The translations under genes and the position numbers were made by a program. Below, in pieces: positions 51,763-60,548 of a stretch of 64,000 bases of DNA. Source of the DNA: CBDAPE01 sp965198325 (lineage in GTDB: Bacteria > Pseudomonadota > Alphaproteobacteria > UBA828 > JAPUJA01). Each line of letters opens with the position of its first letter. The stretch's first letter is position 1. The notes under the pieces were generated by a model. It worked only from the letters and a program-made list of their open reading frames with translations, had not been told where the DNA came from and made no database searches. Where the stretch lies: positions 124,001 through 188,000 of the forward strand of contig CBDAPE010000011.1 in the NCBI GenBank assembly GCA_965198325.1, given 5' to 3'.

Positions 51763-52079
51763 TGCTGGTTCGGGCCGTTGCCATGATGGCTGCACTTACC
51801 CTGTCCGCCCCGGCGGCTGGATACCTCCGACCTTTTCATCCCATTGGTGGTGGAAACCTTGGATGCATTCGAGGGATCGAAGTTCCTTTTCGACCCCTGT
51901 CGTACCACTTAAGCGTGTTCATGATAATCGATGGTGCTGCAATCACGTTATTTGATGGGATGGCCGAGGCGGAGTGCGACGGCGTCGAGCAGCCGCGCCG
52001 TGCGATGGTCGATGGCCGAAAGCTTTGTTTGATTATCGCGCTCCGCTCCCCCGTACCCGCTTCGCTCTTCATGCGTTAG
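51759..52079 (+). CDS. Doubtful small exported protein
   Basis: A 106-codon frame that overlaps the previous gene end by 4 bp (ATGA). It starts with a credible signal-like stretch (MMLVRAVAMMAALTLSAPAA). After about residue 45 the sequence has no recognisable structure and the codon pattern weakens, so it may be the start of a gene that was later disrupted. No family is recognised. Confidence 0.3.
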   Translation: MMLVRAVAMMAALTLSAPAAGYLRPFHPIGGGNLGCIRGIEVPFRPLSYHLSVFMIIDGAAITLFDGMAEAECDGVEQPRRAMVDGRKLCLIIALRSPVPASLFMR

Positions 52080-52095
52080 AATTCCTTAGAGACAA

Positions 52096-52325
52096 TTGGC
52101 GAAGAAAGATGGCGGCATGGACTTCGAAGACGGCGTTCGCGGCGACCTTTCCGAACTCGACGGCGCGACCTACCGGGAGGCCGAGGACTTCGCGGAACCG
52201 GAGATGCGCACCGTGAAATATATCGAGGCGGTGGCGCTCGCCGCAAAGCGCCCTATCGAGACCGACGAGCGCGTCATCATCATGGGCGAAGATATCCATC
52301 GGCTGCGCGGCGGGGTGGTTGGCGC
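52096..52325 (+). pseudogene. 2-oxoacid dehydrogenase E1 fragment (beta-subunit start)
   Basis: The stretch from LSELDGATYREAEDFAEPEM to RTVKYIEAVALAAKRPI, VIIMGEDIHRLRGGVVGAV matches the start of the E1 beta (transketolase-like) part of pyruvate/acetoin/branched-chain dehydrogenases, with a lead-in typical of fused alpha-beta proteins. Identity is lost after about 52325; neither the thiamine-binding alpha part nor the rest of beta is present. An internal fragment of a destroyed gene. Confidence 0.6.
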
Positions 52326-52638
52326 GGTCACCGGGCCAGTCCCTGTTACCGGCAACCGGGGCAATTCAGGCGTCGGACGCCACGGTCTCGAGACCCCGAT
52401 CCTCCGGCCCGAAGCCAATCCTCGAAACCACCTGAATGTACACCCGGAACGCTCCGTCTTGCCCGATGAAAGGCCCTTGTACGGGCCTCGCACACGGGGC
52501 TTTGATATTGCGCGCCCTTTGTTACCGGCATCGCCTGGATTCCCCTGGCGTAAACGGTCGATAAATCGCCGTTTCAGGGCCGTTTACCACCGCGGAGCGC
52601 AAGCTTCTGATGCCCTGTATCTACACACTGGAGGACTA
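52326..52638. other. Unassigned stretch before the IS5-type element
   Basis: About 310 bp without a recognisable gene. A 6-bp hairpin, AGGCCC/GGGCCT, lies at 52471-52488. The open frame that continues from the E1 fragment through this stretch shows no family resemblance. Confidence 0.35.
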
Positions 52639-53484
52639 GGGTCCGGACTCATTACAGCCACCAGATGACGACGGCGGCAAGGGCGATTGCTGCGATGAAG
52701 TTTTTGATGTTGCGGTCGAAGCGGGTGGCTATACGGCGCCAGTCCTTGAGGCGGCAAAACATGCGCTCGATGATGTTGCGCTGCCTGTAGACGGTCTTGT
52801 CATAATGGTATTGGACCTTGCGGTTCTTGCGCGGTGGGATGACGGCCGTGGTTCCGCGTTCTGCCAGCCAGTCGCGCAGGGCTTTGCTGTCATAGCCCTT
52901 GTCGGCGACGAGTTCGGCGGCGGGCGGCATGGCTTCGATACAGCGCTGGGCGAGCTTGCAATCATGGACGTTTCCTGGTGTCAGGAGCAGGACGAGGGGC
53001 CTGCCTTTCGCATCGCAGACAGCGTGGAGCTTGGTGTTGCGGCCCCCCTTGGTGCGGCCGATGCCATGGGCCAAGGCCCCCCTTTTCCGCCGCCGGCGCA
53101 GCGATGAACCTTGATGCAGGTTGAATCGATGAACAGCCGGTCGGGGGCGTCTTCGCCGCCCGCCAGCGCACTGAATATCCGTTCCCAGATGCCGCGCTCC
53201 GCCCAGCGTACAAAGCGGTTGTAGAGCGTCTTCTTCGGTCCGTAGACCTCACGCGGACAGTCGGCCCAGCGCCCGCCATTCCTCAGGGCATGGACGATCC
53301 CGCTCAGCACCCGGCGATCGTCAACGCGCGCCATGCCGCGCGTATCCGTCGGCAAAAGCGAAGCGATCCGAGCCCATTGCGCATCCGAAAACCAAAAGAA
53401 ATCCGACATTTCCATCGCCTCCTCGCTGGAAACAATGAATCATGCCAGCCCCGCTTTGGGAATCCCCTTAATGGGTCCGGACCC
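52639..53484 (-). mobile_element. IS5-family (IS427-group) insertion sequence, 846 bp
   Basis: Terminal inverted repeats GGGTCCGGACTCATTA and GGGTCCGGACCCATTA (one mismatch). A TA dinucleotide flanks both sides, the duplication expected for this group. It carries one transposase in two overlapping frames, typical of IS427-type elements. It appears complete. Confidence 0.92.
52652..53415 (-). CDS. IS5/IS427-type transposase (two overlapping frames)
   Basis: First frame 52981-53415: MSDFFWFSDAQWARIASLLP, SGIVHALRNGGRWADCP and LFIDSTCIKVHRC with the first catalytic Asp. Second frame ends at 52652: KLHAVCDAKGRPL, LVADKGYDSKALRDW with the second Asp, and YRQRNIIERMFCRLKDWRRIATR with the Glu. The frames join by a -1 shift at a run of four A and six G around 53065-53090, as in programmed frameshifting of this group. 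ATG at 53415 follows GAGGAG. Confidence 0.9.
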
Positions 53485-53742
53485 TAATTTGTCACCGCCG
53501 TTCTCAGTCGTCGGCACCGAACCGGACTACGGAGCCTTATTTTTCTGTTTAGATCCTGGAACTGCGGCTTTACCTGTCATCTTTGGACTGGACTAGTTGC
53601 CGCAACAGAGCGTCACTGGCGGGCATGCAGTGACGCTCTTCTTGCCTTCTCACCCAACAGGCCCGGGCCTCGCAATCGGAGACCGGGCTTGGGGTGGTGA
53701 CAGCGCCGCGATGGTCGCGGTGCGAAACCAAAGGAGGTCAAG
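53485..53742. other. Leader of the recombinase cassette
   Basis: About 260 bp with no gene. It contains the hairpin at 53608-53638 and a good AAAGGAGG ribosome-binding site for the DUF3489 gene. Confidence 0.4.
53608..53638 (+). terminator. 11-bp hairpin followed by TTCTT
   Basis: GAGCGTCACTG and CAGTGACGCTC pair perfectly around a 9-base loop, followed by TTCTT. It looks like a factor-independent terminator, and lies 105 bp before the DUF3489 gene; it may insulate the cassette. Confidence 0.6.
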
Positions 53743-53991
53743 ATGGCGACCAACCGACCCAAGCCGAGCACGTCCAAGGCAGCCAGGCGGAAGCGCCCGA
53801 CCAGGATCGATGCCGTGCTCAGGCTGCTGCACCGGGACAATGGCGCATCCATCGCCGAACTCCGGAAAGCGACCGGATGGCAGCCGCACAGCGTCCGAGC
53901 GGCACTGACCGGGCTCCGAAAGCGGAACATCGAAATTGTCCGCTCGAAGGACGAGGCGGGGACGACCCGCTATGCCGTGAAGGGTGAATAG
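53743..53991 (+). CDS. DUF3489 family protein
   Basis: An 82-residue basic protein with a winged-helix-like pattern: RIDAVLRLLHRDNGASIAEL, ATGWQPHSVRAALTGLRKR, then TTRYAVKGE. DUF3489 proteins commonly precede a DUF2924 protein and a large serine recombinase, as here. It may bind DNA at the recombination site, which is inference. AAAGGAGG lies before the ATG. The gene ends 1 bp before the next. Confidence 0.88.
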   Translation: MATNRPKPSTSKAARRKRPTRIDAVLRLLHRDNGASIAELRKATGWQPHSVRAALTGLRKRNIEIVRSKDEAGTTRYAVKGE

Positions 53992-53992
53992 G

Positions 53993-54451
53993 ATGACCGG
54001 GCTGGCATCGCAAATCACCGAGATACGGGAGATGGACCTGGCATCGCTTCGGCAGGCCTGGCGGCGTTGGTATCGAACGCCGCCACCACGCCGTCTCAGC
54101 CGCGATCTTCTCGTGCGGGGCATCGCCTACCGCATCCAGGAAGATGCCCATGGTGGCTTATCCAACGCCACCCGGCGGCGGCTTCGGAAGATGGCCAAGG
54201 GGTTCGCCGAGACCGGCCGTGCAGCGCCGGACACCGGCCCCAAACTGCGGCCCGGGGCAAGGCTGGTGCGGGAATAGCGGGGTAAGATCCATGTGGTGAC
54301 CGTGACCGAGGATGGCTTCGAATATGGTGGCCGCACGCACCCCTCGCTCACGGCGGTCGCCAGGCAGATCACGGGCGCCCACTGGTCGGGCCCCCGCTTC
54401 TTCGGCCTGCGGGCATCGAGCGAGACGGCACACGAGGTGAACCATGCCTGA
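53993..54451 (+). pseudogene. DUF2924 family protein with in-frame TAG
   Basis: The first 94 codons give MTGLASQITEIREMDLASLR, WRRWYRTPPPRRLSRDLLVRGIA and PGARLVRE, standard for DUF2924. A TAG at 54275-54277 follows, where the family normally has Trp (RE-W-x-G). The same frame then continues correctly: HVVTVTEDGFEYGGRTHPSL, ARQITGAHWSGPRFFGL, to the stop at 54451, overlapping the recombinase start by 8 bp. So it is one nonsense change (TGG to TAG) in an otherwise complete gene of 152 codons. Confidence 0.85.
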
Positions 54452-56198
54452 ACGACTGTCTTCTCGAGCTGCCAGGCGTCCGCCCATCGTCCGGTGCGCC
54501 ATCTACACCCGCAAATCTTCCGAGGAGGGTCTCGAACAGGACTTCAACTCGCTCCACGCCCAGCGCGAGGCTTGCGAGGCGTATATCGCCAGCCAGAAGC
54601 ACGAGGGATGGATCGCCCTTCCAACCTGTTACGATGACGGCGGGTTCTCGGGCGGTACCATGGAGCGCCCCGCCGTGCAGCGGCTTCTTCAGGATATCGA
54701 GAACGGCGGGATCGACGTGATCGTCGTCTACAAGGTCGACCGCCTGACCCGGGCGCTGACCGATTTTGCCAGGATCGTGGAGATATTCGACCGTCGAGAG
54801 GTCTCGTTCGTCTCGGTCACGCAGCAGTTCAACACCACCACATCGATGGGACGCCTCACTCTGAACGTGCTTCTCTCATTCGCGCAGTTCGAGCGCGAGG
54901 TCACCGGCGAGCGGATCCGCGACAAGATCGCCGCGTCCAAGAAGAAGGGCATGTGGATGGGGGGCAATCCACCGCTCGGATACGATGTCAGGGACCGCAA
55001 GCTTGTGGTCAACGAGGCCGAAGCCGAGACCGTCCGCCACATCTTCCGTCTCTACGGGCGGCTCAAGTCCGTACGCGAGCTGCGCCACCGGCTTGAAACC
55101 GAAGGCATCACCAGCAAGCGGCGGATCATGCGCGACGGCCGGGTCACCGGCGGCAGGCCCATCAACCGCGGCGCCCTGTATCACCTCCTGCGGAACCGCA
55201 TCTACCTCGGTGAAATCGTCCACAAGGACAAATCCTATCCGGGGGAACACGACGCGATCGTCGAGCGGGATTCCTGGGACCGGGTTCAGGCGATCCTTGC
55301 TGACAATATCAGCGGTGAACGTCGAGGAACCGTCAGCCAACCGAGCCTGCTGACGGGGCTTCTGATCGACGAGCGGGGCGAGCGGCTTTCGCCCACCAGC
55401 CACGCCGTCAAGCAAGGCCGGCGCTACCGATATTATGTGTCGCGCCATCTCATCGTCGAAGGCAGGCAGCCCGGCCGCAAGGGATGGCGCATCCCCGCCG
55501 CCGATCTCGAGAGCCTGGTTCTGGCCCGCATTCGCGCCTGGCTGTCCGACCCTGCCGCATTGAGCGAGGCTGTCGAAGGCGGCCCGGAAGATGCTTCGGC
55601 GCAGGTGGCGCTGATCACGAGTGCCGGGATGCTCGCCGAACGGTGGCCGGAGCTCTCACCGAAAGAGACAACGGCCTACCTCAACGCCTTCGTCGGCAGG
55701 ATCGTCGTCAGGGCGGATAGCGTCATCATCGAAGTTGACCAGGAAGCGATCGTCGAAACAATCCTCCTCGAGCCCGGCGAAACGGTGCCACCACAATCTG
55801 GTACAGGCCAAACCGCCGGGCGCCTCATCATCCTTGAAATTCCCACGGCACTCAAACGCGCAGGGACGGGCATCCGCCTTGTCGTCCAGGGCGCGGCGCA
55901 GGAGGCCAACGCCGATCATTCTCTCATCAGGCTCCTGCTCCGGGCATTCGCCATCCGCGAGAAACTCGACCGTAACCCCAATCTGACCATGCACCGGATC
56001 GCGGACGCCGAGGACGTGGTTCCCTCTTATGCCACCCGGCTACTGCGACTCACCTACCTGGCGCCGGACATCGTCACCGCAATTGTCGAAGGCCGCCAGC
56101 CGATCGAGTTGACGGCCAACCGCCTCATGAACGATACTCGGCTTCCCCTCGAATGGCAGGCTCAACGCGTGCTTCTCGGTTTTGCCGCAGCCCGGTAA
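54444..56198 (+). CDS. Large serine recombinase
   Basis: A 584-residue serine recombinase. The resolvase domain has the catalytic Ser25 in YTRKSSEEGLEQDFNSL, the arginines in VYKVDRLTRALTDF and FEREVTGERIRDK. It is followed by the recombinase domain (NPPLGYDVRDRKLVVNEAEA, RGALYHLLRNRIYLGEIVHKDKSYPGEH) and a long C-terminal region lacking the usual zinc-ribbon cysteines. Such proteins integrate or excise mobile DNA. It follows DUF3489 and DUF2924 genes, a module common in alphaproteobacteria. The attachment site is unknown; an inverted repeat lies 100 bp downstream. Confidence 0.93.
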   Translation: MPERLSSRAARRPPIVRCAIYTRKSSEEGLEQDFNSLHAQREACEAYIASQKHEGWIALPTCYDDGGFSGGTMERPAVQRLLQDIENGGIDVIVVYKVDRLTRALTDFARIVEIFDRREVSFVSVTQQFNTTTSMGRLTLNVLLSFAQFEREVTGERIRDKIAASKKKGMWMGGNPPLGYDVRDRKLVVNEAEAETVRHIFRLYGRLKSVRELRHRLETEGITSKRRIMRDGRVTGGRPINRGALYHLLRNRIYLGEIVHKDKSYPGEHDAIVERDSWDRVQAILADNISGERRGTVSQPSLLTGLLIDERGERLSPTSHAVKQGRRYRYYVSRHLIVEGRQPGRKGWRIPAADLESLVLARIRAWLSDPAALSEAVEGGPEDASAQVALITSAGMLAERWPELSPKETTAYLNAFVGRIVVRADSVIIEVDQEAIVETILLEPGETVPPQSGTGQTAGRLIILEIPTALKRAGTGIRLVVQGAAQEANADHSLIRLLLRAFAIREKLDRNPNLTMHRIADAEDVVPSYATRLLRLTYLAPDIVTAIVEGRQPIELTANRLMNDTRLPLEWQAQRVLLGFAAAR

Positions 56199-56596
56199 CA
56201 GTCAACGCTCAAGCCAATACCGATGACACGCGCAGGCCTCTGGCATGCGCGTTGTCCATTCCGACACGGCGCTAAAAACCCGTACCACCAAAAGGGTCCC
56301 GAGAGACGTTCGCCCGGTTACGGCAAGCTGAGCCGCACCGATACGTCTCTCGGCATCCAGGCTGGTCACGGCGCTTCCGGCAACCGCCTGAAATTTAACG
56401 AGAAATCAGGGCCGTAATACTGAAAATACGCAGTAATATAAATTACTTGGGTGGGTGGCGGAGGGGATCGGGTGGCGCAATCCGGTGCGGACCTGGCGGC
56501 CGTCGCGGGCAGGCTGAGGCCCAGCAACACAATCTGGACGGCCCATCACGATTAGCAATTGCCGTGAGCGGGCAAATCTGATTCGCTCCCGGCCCC
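56199..56596. other. Gap after the recombinase with two inverted repeats
   Basis: About 400 bp with no gene. It includes a hairpin at 56226-56254 (GACACGCGCA pairing with TGCGCGTTGTC, one bulge), likely a terminator, the long repeat at 56299-56353, and a small AGTAAT/ATTACT repeat near 56431. No IS66 tnpA or tnpB is seen before the tnpC fragment. Confidence 0.45.
56299..56353. repeat. Perfect 11-bp inverted repeat with 33-bp spacer
   Basis: CCGAGAGACGT at 56299-56309 and ACGTCTCTCGG at 56343-56353. It lies 100 bp past the recombinase gene. It is too widely spaced for a typical terminator, so it is a candidate recombinase binding or attachment site or a structured RNA; no partner copy is seen in the window. 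Confidence 0.5.
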
Positions 56597-57327
56597 ATGA
56601 CCGGCACGGCCCGCTGCGACACGGAAGCCATCGAAGCAGCCCTTGCGGCATCGCAGGCGCGGGTGTTGGCAGCCGAGGCGCAGATCGCTTCCCTGACGCT
56701 GATGATCGAGAAGCTCCGCCGCGCCCTCTACGGGCAGCGGTCCGAGTGCAAGGAACGGCTGCTCGCCCAGCTTGAGCTCGCCCTCGACGATCTCACGGCC
56801 GACGCCAGCGAGGACGATCTCGCGGCCGAGAAGGCTGCGGCCAAGACCACCGAGGTGAAGGGGTTCGTCCGTCGCAAGCCGTCGCGCAAACCCTTCCCTG
56901 AAGATCTGCCGCGCGAGCGGGTGGTGGTGCCGGGGCCTGGGTCCTGCGCGTGCTGCGGGTCGGAGCGGCTGTCGAAGATCGGCGAGGACGTGACGGAGAC
57001 GCTGGAGGTGATCCCGCGCCAGTGGAAGGTGATCCAGACGGTGCGGGAGAAGTTCAACTGCCGGGATTGCGAGAAGATCTCCCAACCGCCGGCGCCCTTC
57101 CATGCGACGCCGCGCGGCTGGGCGGGTCCCAACCTGCTGGCGACGATCCTCTTCGAGAAGTATGGGGCGCATCGGCCACTGAACCGGCAGAGCGAACGCT
57201 ACGCGCGGGAAGGGATCGATCTCAGCGTCTCGACGCTGGCCGACCAGGTGGGCGCATGCGCTGTGGCGCTGAAGCCGCTGCACGACCTGATCGTGGCGCA
57301 CGTGCTGGCGGCGGAACGTCTTCACGC
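56597..57327 (+). pseudogene. tnpC: IS66-family transposase TnpC, 5' part (interrupted)
   Basis: The first 243 residues of the IS66 transposase: a leucine-zipper-like start (VLAAEAQIASLTLMIEKLRRALYGQRSE), the zinc-finger region (SCACCGSERLSKIGEDV and KFNCRDCE), and the start of the catalytic domain (GWAGPNLLATILFEKYGAHRPL, AAERLHA). An IS256 element is inserted at 57328. No tnpA or tnpB genes are present. The rest resumes at 58669. Confidence 0.88.
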
Positions 57328-58668
57328 GAGAGTGTCAGATATCTTGTGTAAATGAGTGCCGTGGGTCCAATATTTAGTATGGGAGGACCTACGATGAGGA
57401 CTATCAGACCTGAACTTCTGGACGAACTTCTGGCCGATTACGAGAAGCCGGATGACCTGCTGGGCGAAGACGGGCTGTTCAAGCAGCTCAAGGCGGTGCT
57501 CTTGGAGCGGGCGCTTGACGCCGAGCTGAGCGATCACCTGGGCTACGAGAAGGGTGACCCGGCCGGTCGCGGCACGGGTAACAGCCGCAACGGCTACTCG
57601 GACAAGACGGTGCTGAGCGAGGATGGCGAGATCGATATCGCCGTGCCGCGCGACCGCACCGGCACGTTCGACCCGCTGATCGTGCCCAAGGGCGAACGCC
57701 GTCTCGAGGGCTTCGACGATCGCATCGTGTCGCTGTATGCCCGCGGCATGACGGTGCGCGAGATACGTGGCCATCTGCAGGAGCTTTACGGGGTCGCGGT
57801 TTCGCCGGACCTGATCAGCCGGGTCACCGACGCGGTACTCGAGGAGGTCCGCGAATGGCAGAACCGACCGCTCGATGCGGTCTATCCGGTGGTGTTCTTT
57901 GACGCGCTGCGGGTCAAGATCCGCGACGAAGGCCTGGTGCGCAACAAAGCAGTCTACGTTGCACTGGCCCTCACCGCTGAAGGCGAGAAGGAGGTTCTCG
58001 GGCTGTGGATCGAGCAGACCGAAGGCGCCAAGTTCTGGCTCAAGGTGATGAACGACCTCAAGACCCGCGGCGTCGCTGACATCCTGATCGCCGTGGTCGA
58101 CGGCCTCAAGGGCTTCCCCGAGGCGATAACAACGGTGTTCCCCGAGACCACGGTGCAGACCTGCATCGTGCATCTGATCCGCAGTTCGCTGGCGTTCGTG
58201 TCGTGGAAGGACCGAAAGAGGATCATGCCCGATATCAAGGCGATCTACCGCGCCGAAACCGCCGAGACCGCGGCGGCCAAGCTCGACGAGTTCGAGGCCA
58301 AATGGGGCGAGCGCTATCCGGCGATCGCGCCCAGCTGGCGCCGCGCCTGGGAGCAGGTGGTGCCGATGTTCGCGTTCCCGCCGGCGATCCGCAAGATGAT
58401 CTACACCACCAACGCGCTGGAGAGCCTGCACCGATCTTTGCGCAAGATCATCAAGACACGCGGTAGCTTCCCCAACGACGAGGCGGCGGTCAAGCTGTTG
58501 TTCCTGGCGATCCGCAATGCCGGTGTCGGCTGGAAACGGCCTATTGAATGGACCGCCGCAATGGGGCAGTTTGCGATCCTGTTCGAGGATCGCTTTCCGG
58601 CCTCAGCGCGCTGAGGCCGGAAACAATGTCGCCCACGGCGTCACTTACACAGACAATCGGACACACCC
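57328..58668 (+). mobile_element. IS256-family element, 1341 bp, with 8-bp target duplication
   Basis: Ends GAGAGTGTCAGAT and, in reverse complement, GGGTGTGTCCGAT, with further matching TGTGTAA and CCGTGGG inside. CTTCACGC is duplicated on both sides (57320-57327 and 58669-58676). The insertion splits the IS66 tnpC codons for Leu-His-Ala. It is complete and recent compared with its host element. Confidence 0.95.
57394..58614 (+). CDS. IS256-family (Mutator-like) transposase
   Basis: A 406-residue transposase starting at the ATG at 57394 after GGGAGG. Mutator features: GNSRNGYSDKTVLSEDGEIDIAVPRDR, AVYPVVFFDALRVKIRDEG with the first Asp, IAVVDGLKGFPEAI with the second Asp, and ALESLHRSLRKIIKTRGSFPND with the Glu. 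TVQTCIVHLIRSSLAF is the family signature. The frame is intact, so the element is probably active. Confidence 0.95.
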   Translation: MRTIRPELLDELLADYEKPDDLLGEDGLFKQLKAVLLERALDAELSDHLGYEKGDPAGRGTGNSRNGYSDKTVLSEDGEIDIAVPRDRTGTFDPLIVPKGERRLEGFDDRIVSLYARGMTVREIRGHLQELYGVAVSPDLISRVTDAVLEEVREWQNRPLDAVYPVVFFDALRVKIRDEGLVRNKAVYVALALTAEGEKEVLGLWIEQTEGAKFWLKVMNDLKTRGVADILIAVVDGLKGFPEAITTVFPETTVQTCIVHLIRSSLAFVSWKDRKRIMPDIKAIYRAETAETAAAKLDEFEAKWGERYPAIAPSWRRAWEQVVPMFAFPPAIRKMIYTTNALESLHRSLRKIIKTRGSFPNDEAAVKLLFLAIRNAGVGWKRPIEWTAAMGQFAILFEDRFPASAR

Positions 58669-58764
58669 CTTCACGCTGACGACACGCCTGTGCCGGTGCT
58701 CGCCAAGGGCAAGACAGCCACAGCGCGGTCCTGGGTACATCCATGCGTGGATCGTCCGAGTTGA
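58669..58764 (+). pseudogene. tnpC: IS66 TnpC, 3' piece after the IS256 insertion
   Basis: Resumes with LHADDTPVPVLAKGKTATARSW, the catalytic Asp region of IS66 transposases, then diverges (VHPCVDRPS) and stops at 58764. The remaining two thirds of TnpC are missing. Confidence 0.75.
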
Positions 58765-59073
58765 GCGTCTCTGCACCCATTGCCCGATAGAATTCCCTAC
58801 TCTCACAATTGGGCTCTGTCCAGCCTCCTATGCGCGCGCAGCTTGGACGCCCGTCGTTATGGCAAAGTATCGACCCGCTGCGATTCCGGGGGACCAGCCG
58901 GAAGCAAGTCTTGACGACATACTCCTTTCGCCCTCAGAGGCCGGCCCACCCCCCTGTACCTCTCACGACGCTTCAGCCGTTTCGGGGTGAAGACGTTGCT
59001 TAGCCATTTCCTCGACCTTCATCGCAGCAGTGCTGGCTGGCCACTGGCTTCGCCGGAGCGCGTAGCGCGGAGG
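58765..59073. other. Unassigned stretch between element remnants
   Basis: About 310 bp with no recognisable gene or repeat. It probably contains debris of the IS66 and IS110 elements. Confidence 0.35.
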
Positions 59074-59385
59074 GGAGACTATCAGGCCTTGCGATGCCTG
59101 TCCGGCGTCGCTCCCGTGACCAAGCGGTCCCGCAAGTCGCTGATCGTCATACGACGTCTCGCAGCCCACAACCGGCTCCAGGACGCCGTCTACCACTGGG
59201 CCGGGGTCGCGATACAGCACGACCCCGTCAGCTAGGCGAAATACGCCGCGCTGCGTGCCCGCGGCCACGGCCACGCTCGTGCGCTTCGCGGCGTCGCCGA
59301 CCGCCTGCTCGGCGTCGCCTGCGCGATGCTCGAAAACCAGACCGTCTTCAATCCCGCCTTCGCGAGACAACCCCATGCAGCCTGA
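59074..59385 (+). pseudogene. IS110-family transposase C-terminal remnant
   Basis: Reads QALRCLSGVAPVTKRSRKS, RLAAHNRLQDAVYHWAGVAI, QHDPVS, an in-frame TAG (59233-59235), then AKYAALRARGHGHARALRG and VADRLLGVACAML. This is the transposase_20-type C-terminal domain of IS110 elements. The N-terminal RuvC-like half is absent and the TAG replaces a residue that is usually Arg. Confidence 0.82.
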
Positions 59386-59779
59386 CGCAGGACCCAAACC
59401 GGGCGCGCAGCACGCGTACTCGCGCGTGCCCGATCTCTCTTTACAAATTGTGGGGAGTCCCCCCCAAGCCACGGAGCGCATCAGCAGGAGCTACGCTCTA
59501 GCCTTGGTGGGAGGCCACGACCACACTCTCGGAGGTCGTAGCTGCAGAGCTTCCCGGTACCCTATAGGTACTTGAACAATAGGCACAGGAGACCCGTCCA
59601 GCCCTCTCCCGATCAGGAGACAGCGCAGCGGTCTCCGAACGATCTATCTCCTGGCTACTCAGGCCATCTCCTGACCATGATCCGAGTCAGACTAAACACC
59701 AGATACAGGCGAGCCGCGTGGAGCGGACAGTCCAAGCACAGGCAGAGCGTTGCGGCATGCCGCAATCAGAGGGTGCGGC
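59386..59779. other. Unassigned stretch after the IS110 remnant
   Basis: About 390 bp without a convincing gene. It shows short direct and inverted repeats but nothing identifiable, and marks the right edge of the mobile-element region. Confidence 0.35.
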
Positions 59780-60382
59780 TCACGTTCCGCAGTTCCAGCC
59801 CATTGTCTCGGTCCTTTTCGCGAATTCGGCCGTGATCGTGTAGCTCGCTCGGCCTCCAATGCGCGTACCCTTCACCTCGATCGTCAATGAACCGCCCGTT
59901 GCCGCGATGATCTCGCCCACCGTCTCCCCCGGTGGGAGCAAGACCTGGTAATCGGTTTCGGTGTTATAGCTGGTCAGATTGCGGACAACCGTCGCGGGGA
60001 ATGTGCTGCCTCCCAAGGTGATGCGCACGTCCTCCCGGTAGACGGGCTCGTCGCCCACCAGGCCCAGCCACAGGCTACGAATCGGATTGTCGAAAAACCG
60101 TTCGGCCCGTGGATCGTCGCGATGCCTGGGGAAGGAGAGGATGGCGCGGACCGGCGCTTCCCCGTCGCGACAGCTCAGCTCCAGCATCAGTGGCACGATC
60201 CCGTCGTCGCCGGCGGACAGCGCGCCGGCCGGGCTGCGGACTTCGGCCCGGTCTGGAAGGATGTGGAGCCAATGGCCCTTGCCGTCGTTGCTGGCGGCAT
60301 AGCCATGGCGCTCGGCCGTCGGTGCGCCGGCAGGAATAACGCAGAGAGCGGTTACGAGGAGGACGCGCCAGAGCGGATGCAC
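59780..60382 (-). CDS. Hypothetical exported protein
   Basis: About 200 residues from a GTG at 60382: VHPLWRVLLVTALCVIPAGAPTAE looks like a signal peptide. An ATG at 60511 would place it internally. The mature part is beta-rich (RAILSFPRHRDDPRAERFF, EDVRITLGGSTFPATVV, DYQVLLPPGETVGEIIAAT, TIEVKGTRIGGRASYTITAEF). No family or catalytic motif is recognised. The upstream gene lies 166 bp away on the same strand. Confidence 0.6.
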   Translation of the reverse strand: MHPLWRVLLVTALCVIPAGAPTAERHGYAASNDGKGHWLHILPDRAEVRSPAGALSAGDDGIVPLMLELSCRDGEAPVRAILSFPRHRDDPRAERFFDNPIRSLWLGLVGDEPVYREDVRITLGGSTFPATVVRNLTSYNTETDYQVLLPPGETVGEIIAATGGSLTIEVKGTRIGGRASYTITAEFAKRTETMGWNCGT

Positions 60383-60548
60383 GAGATCGGTTCGATCCGC
60401 CGCCACTTCAACGGCACAATCACTGCCGTCATCGTAGCGCCTTCGCCACGGGACCACCTCGCGCCGAAACCGCGCCCCGGTCCTGTCCACCCTCGGGGAT
60501 CTGCGGGCCATCGCGATGCACCGTCCCGGAATTCACGGTTCACCGAAG

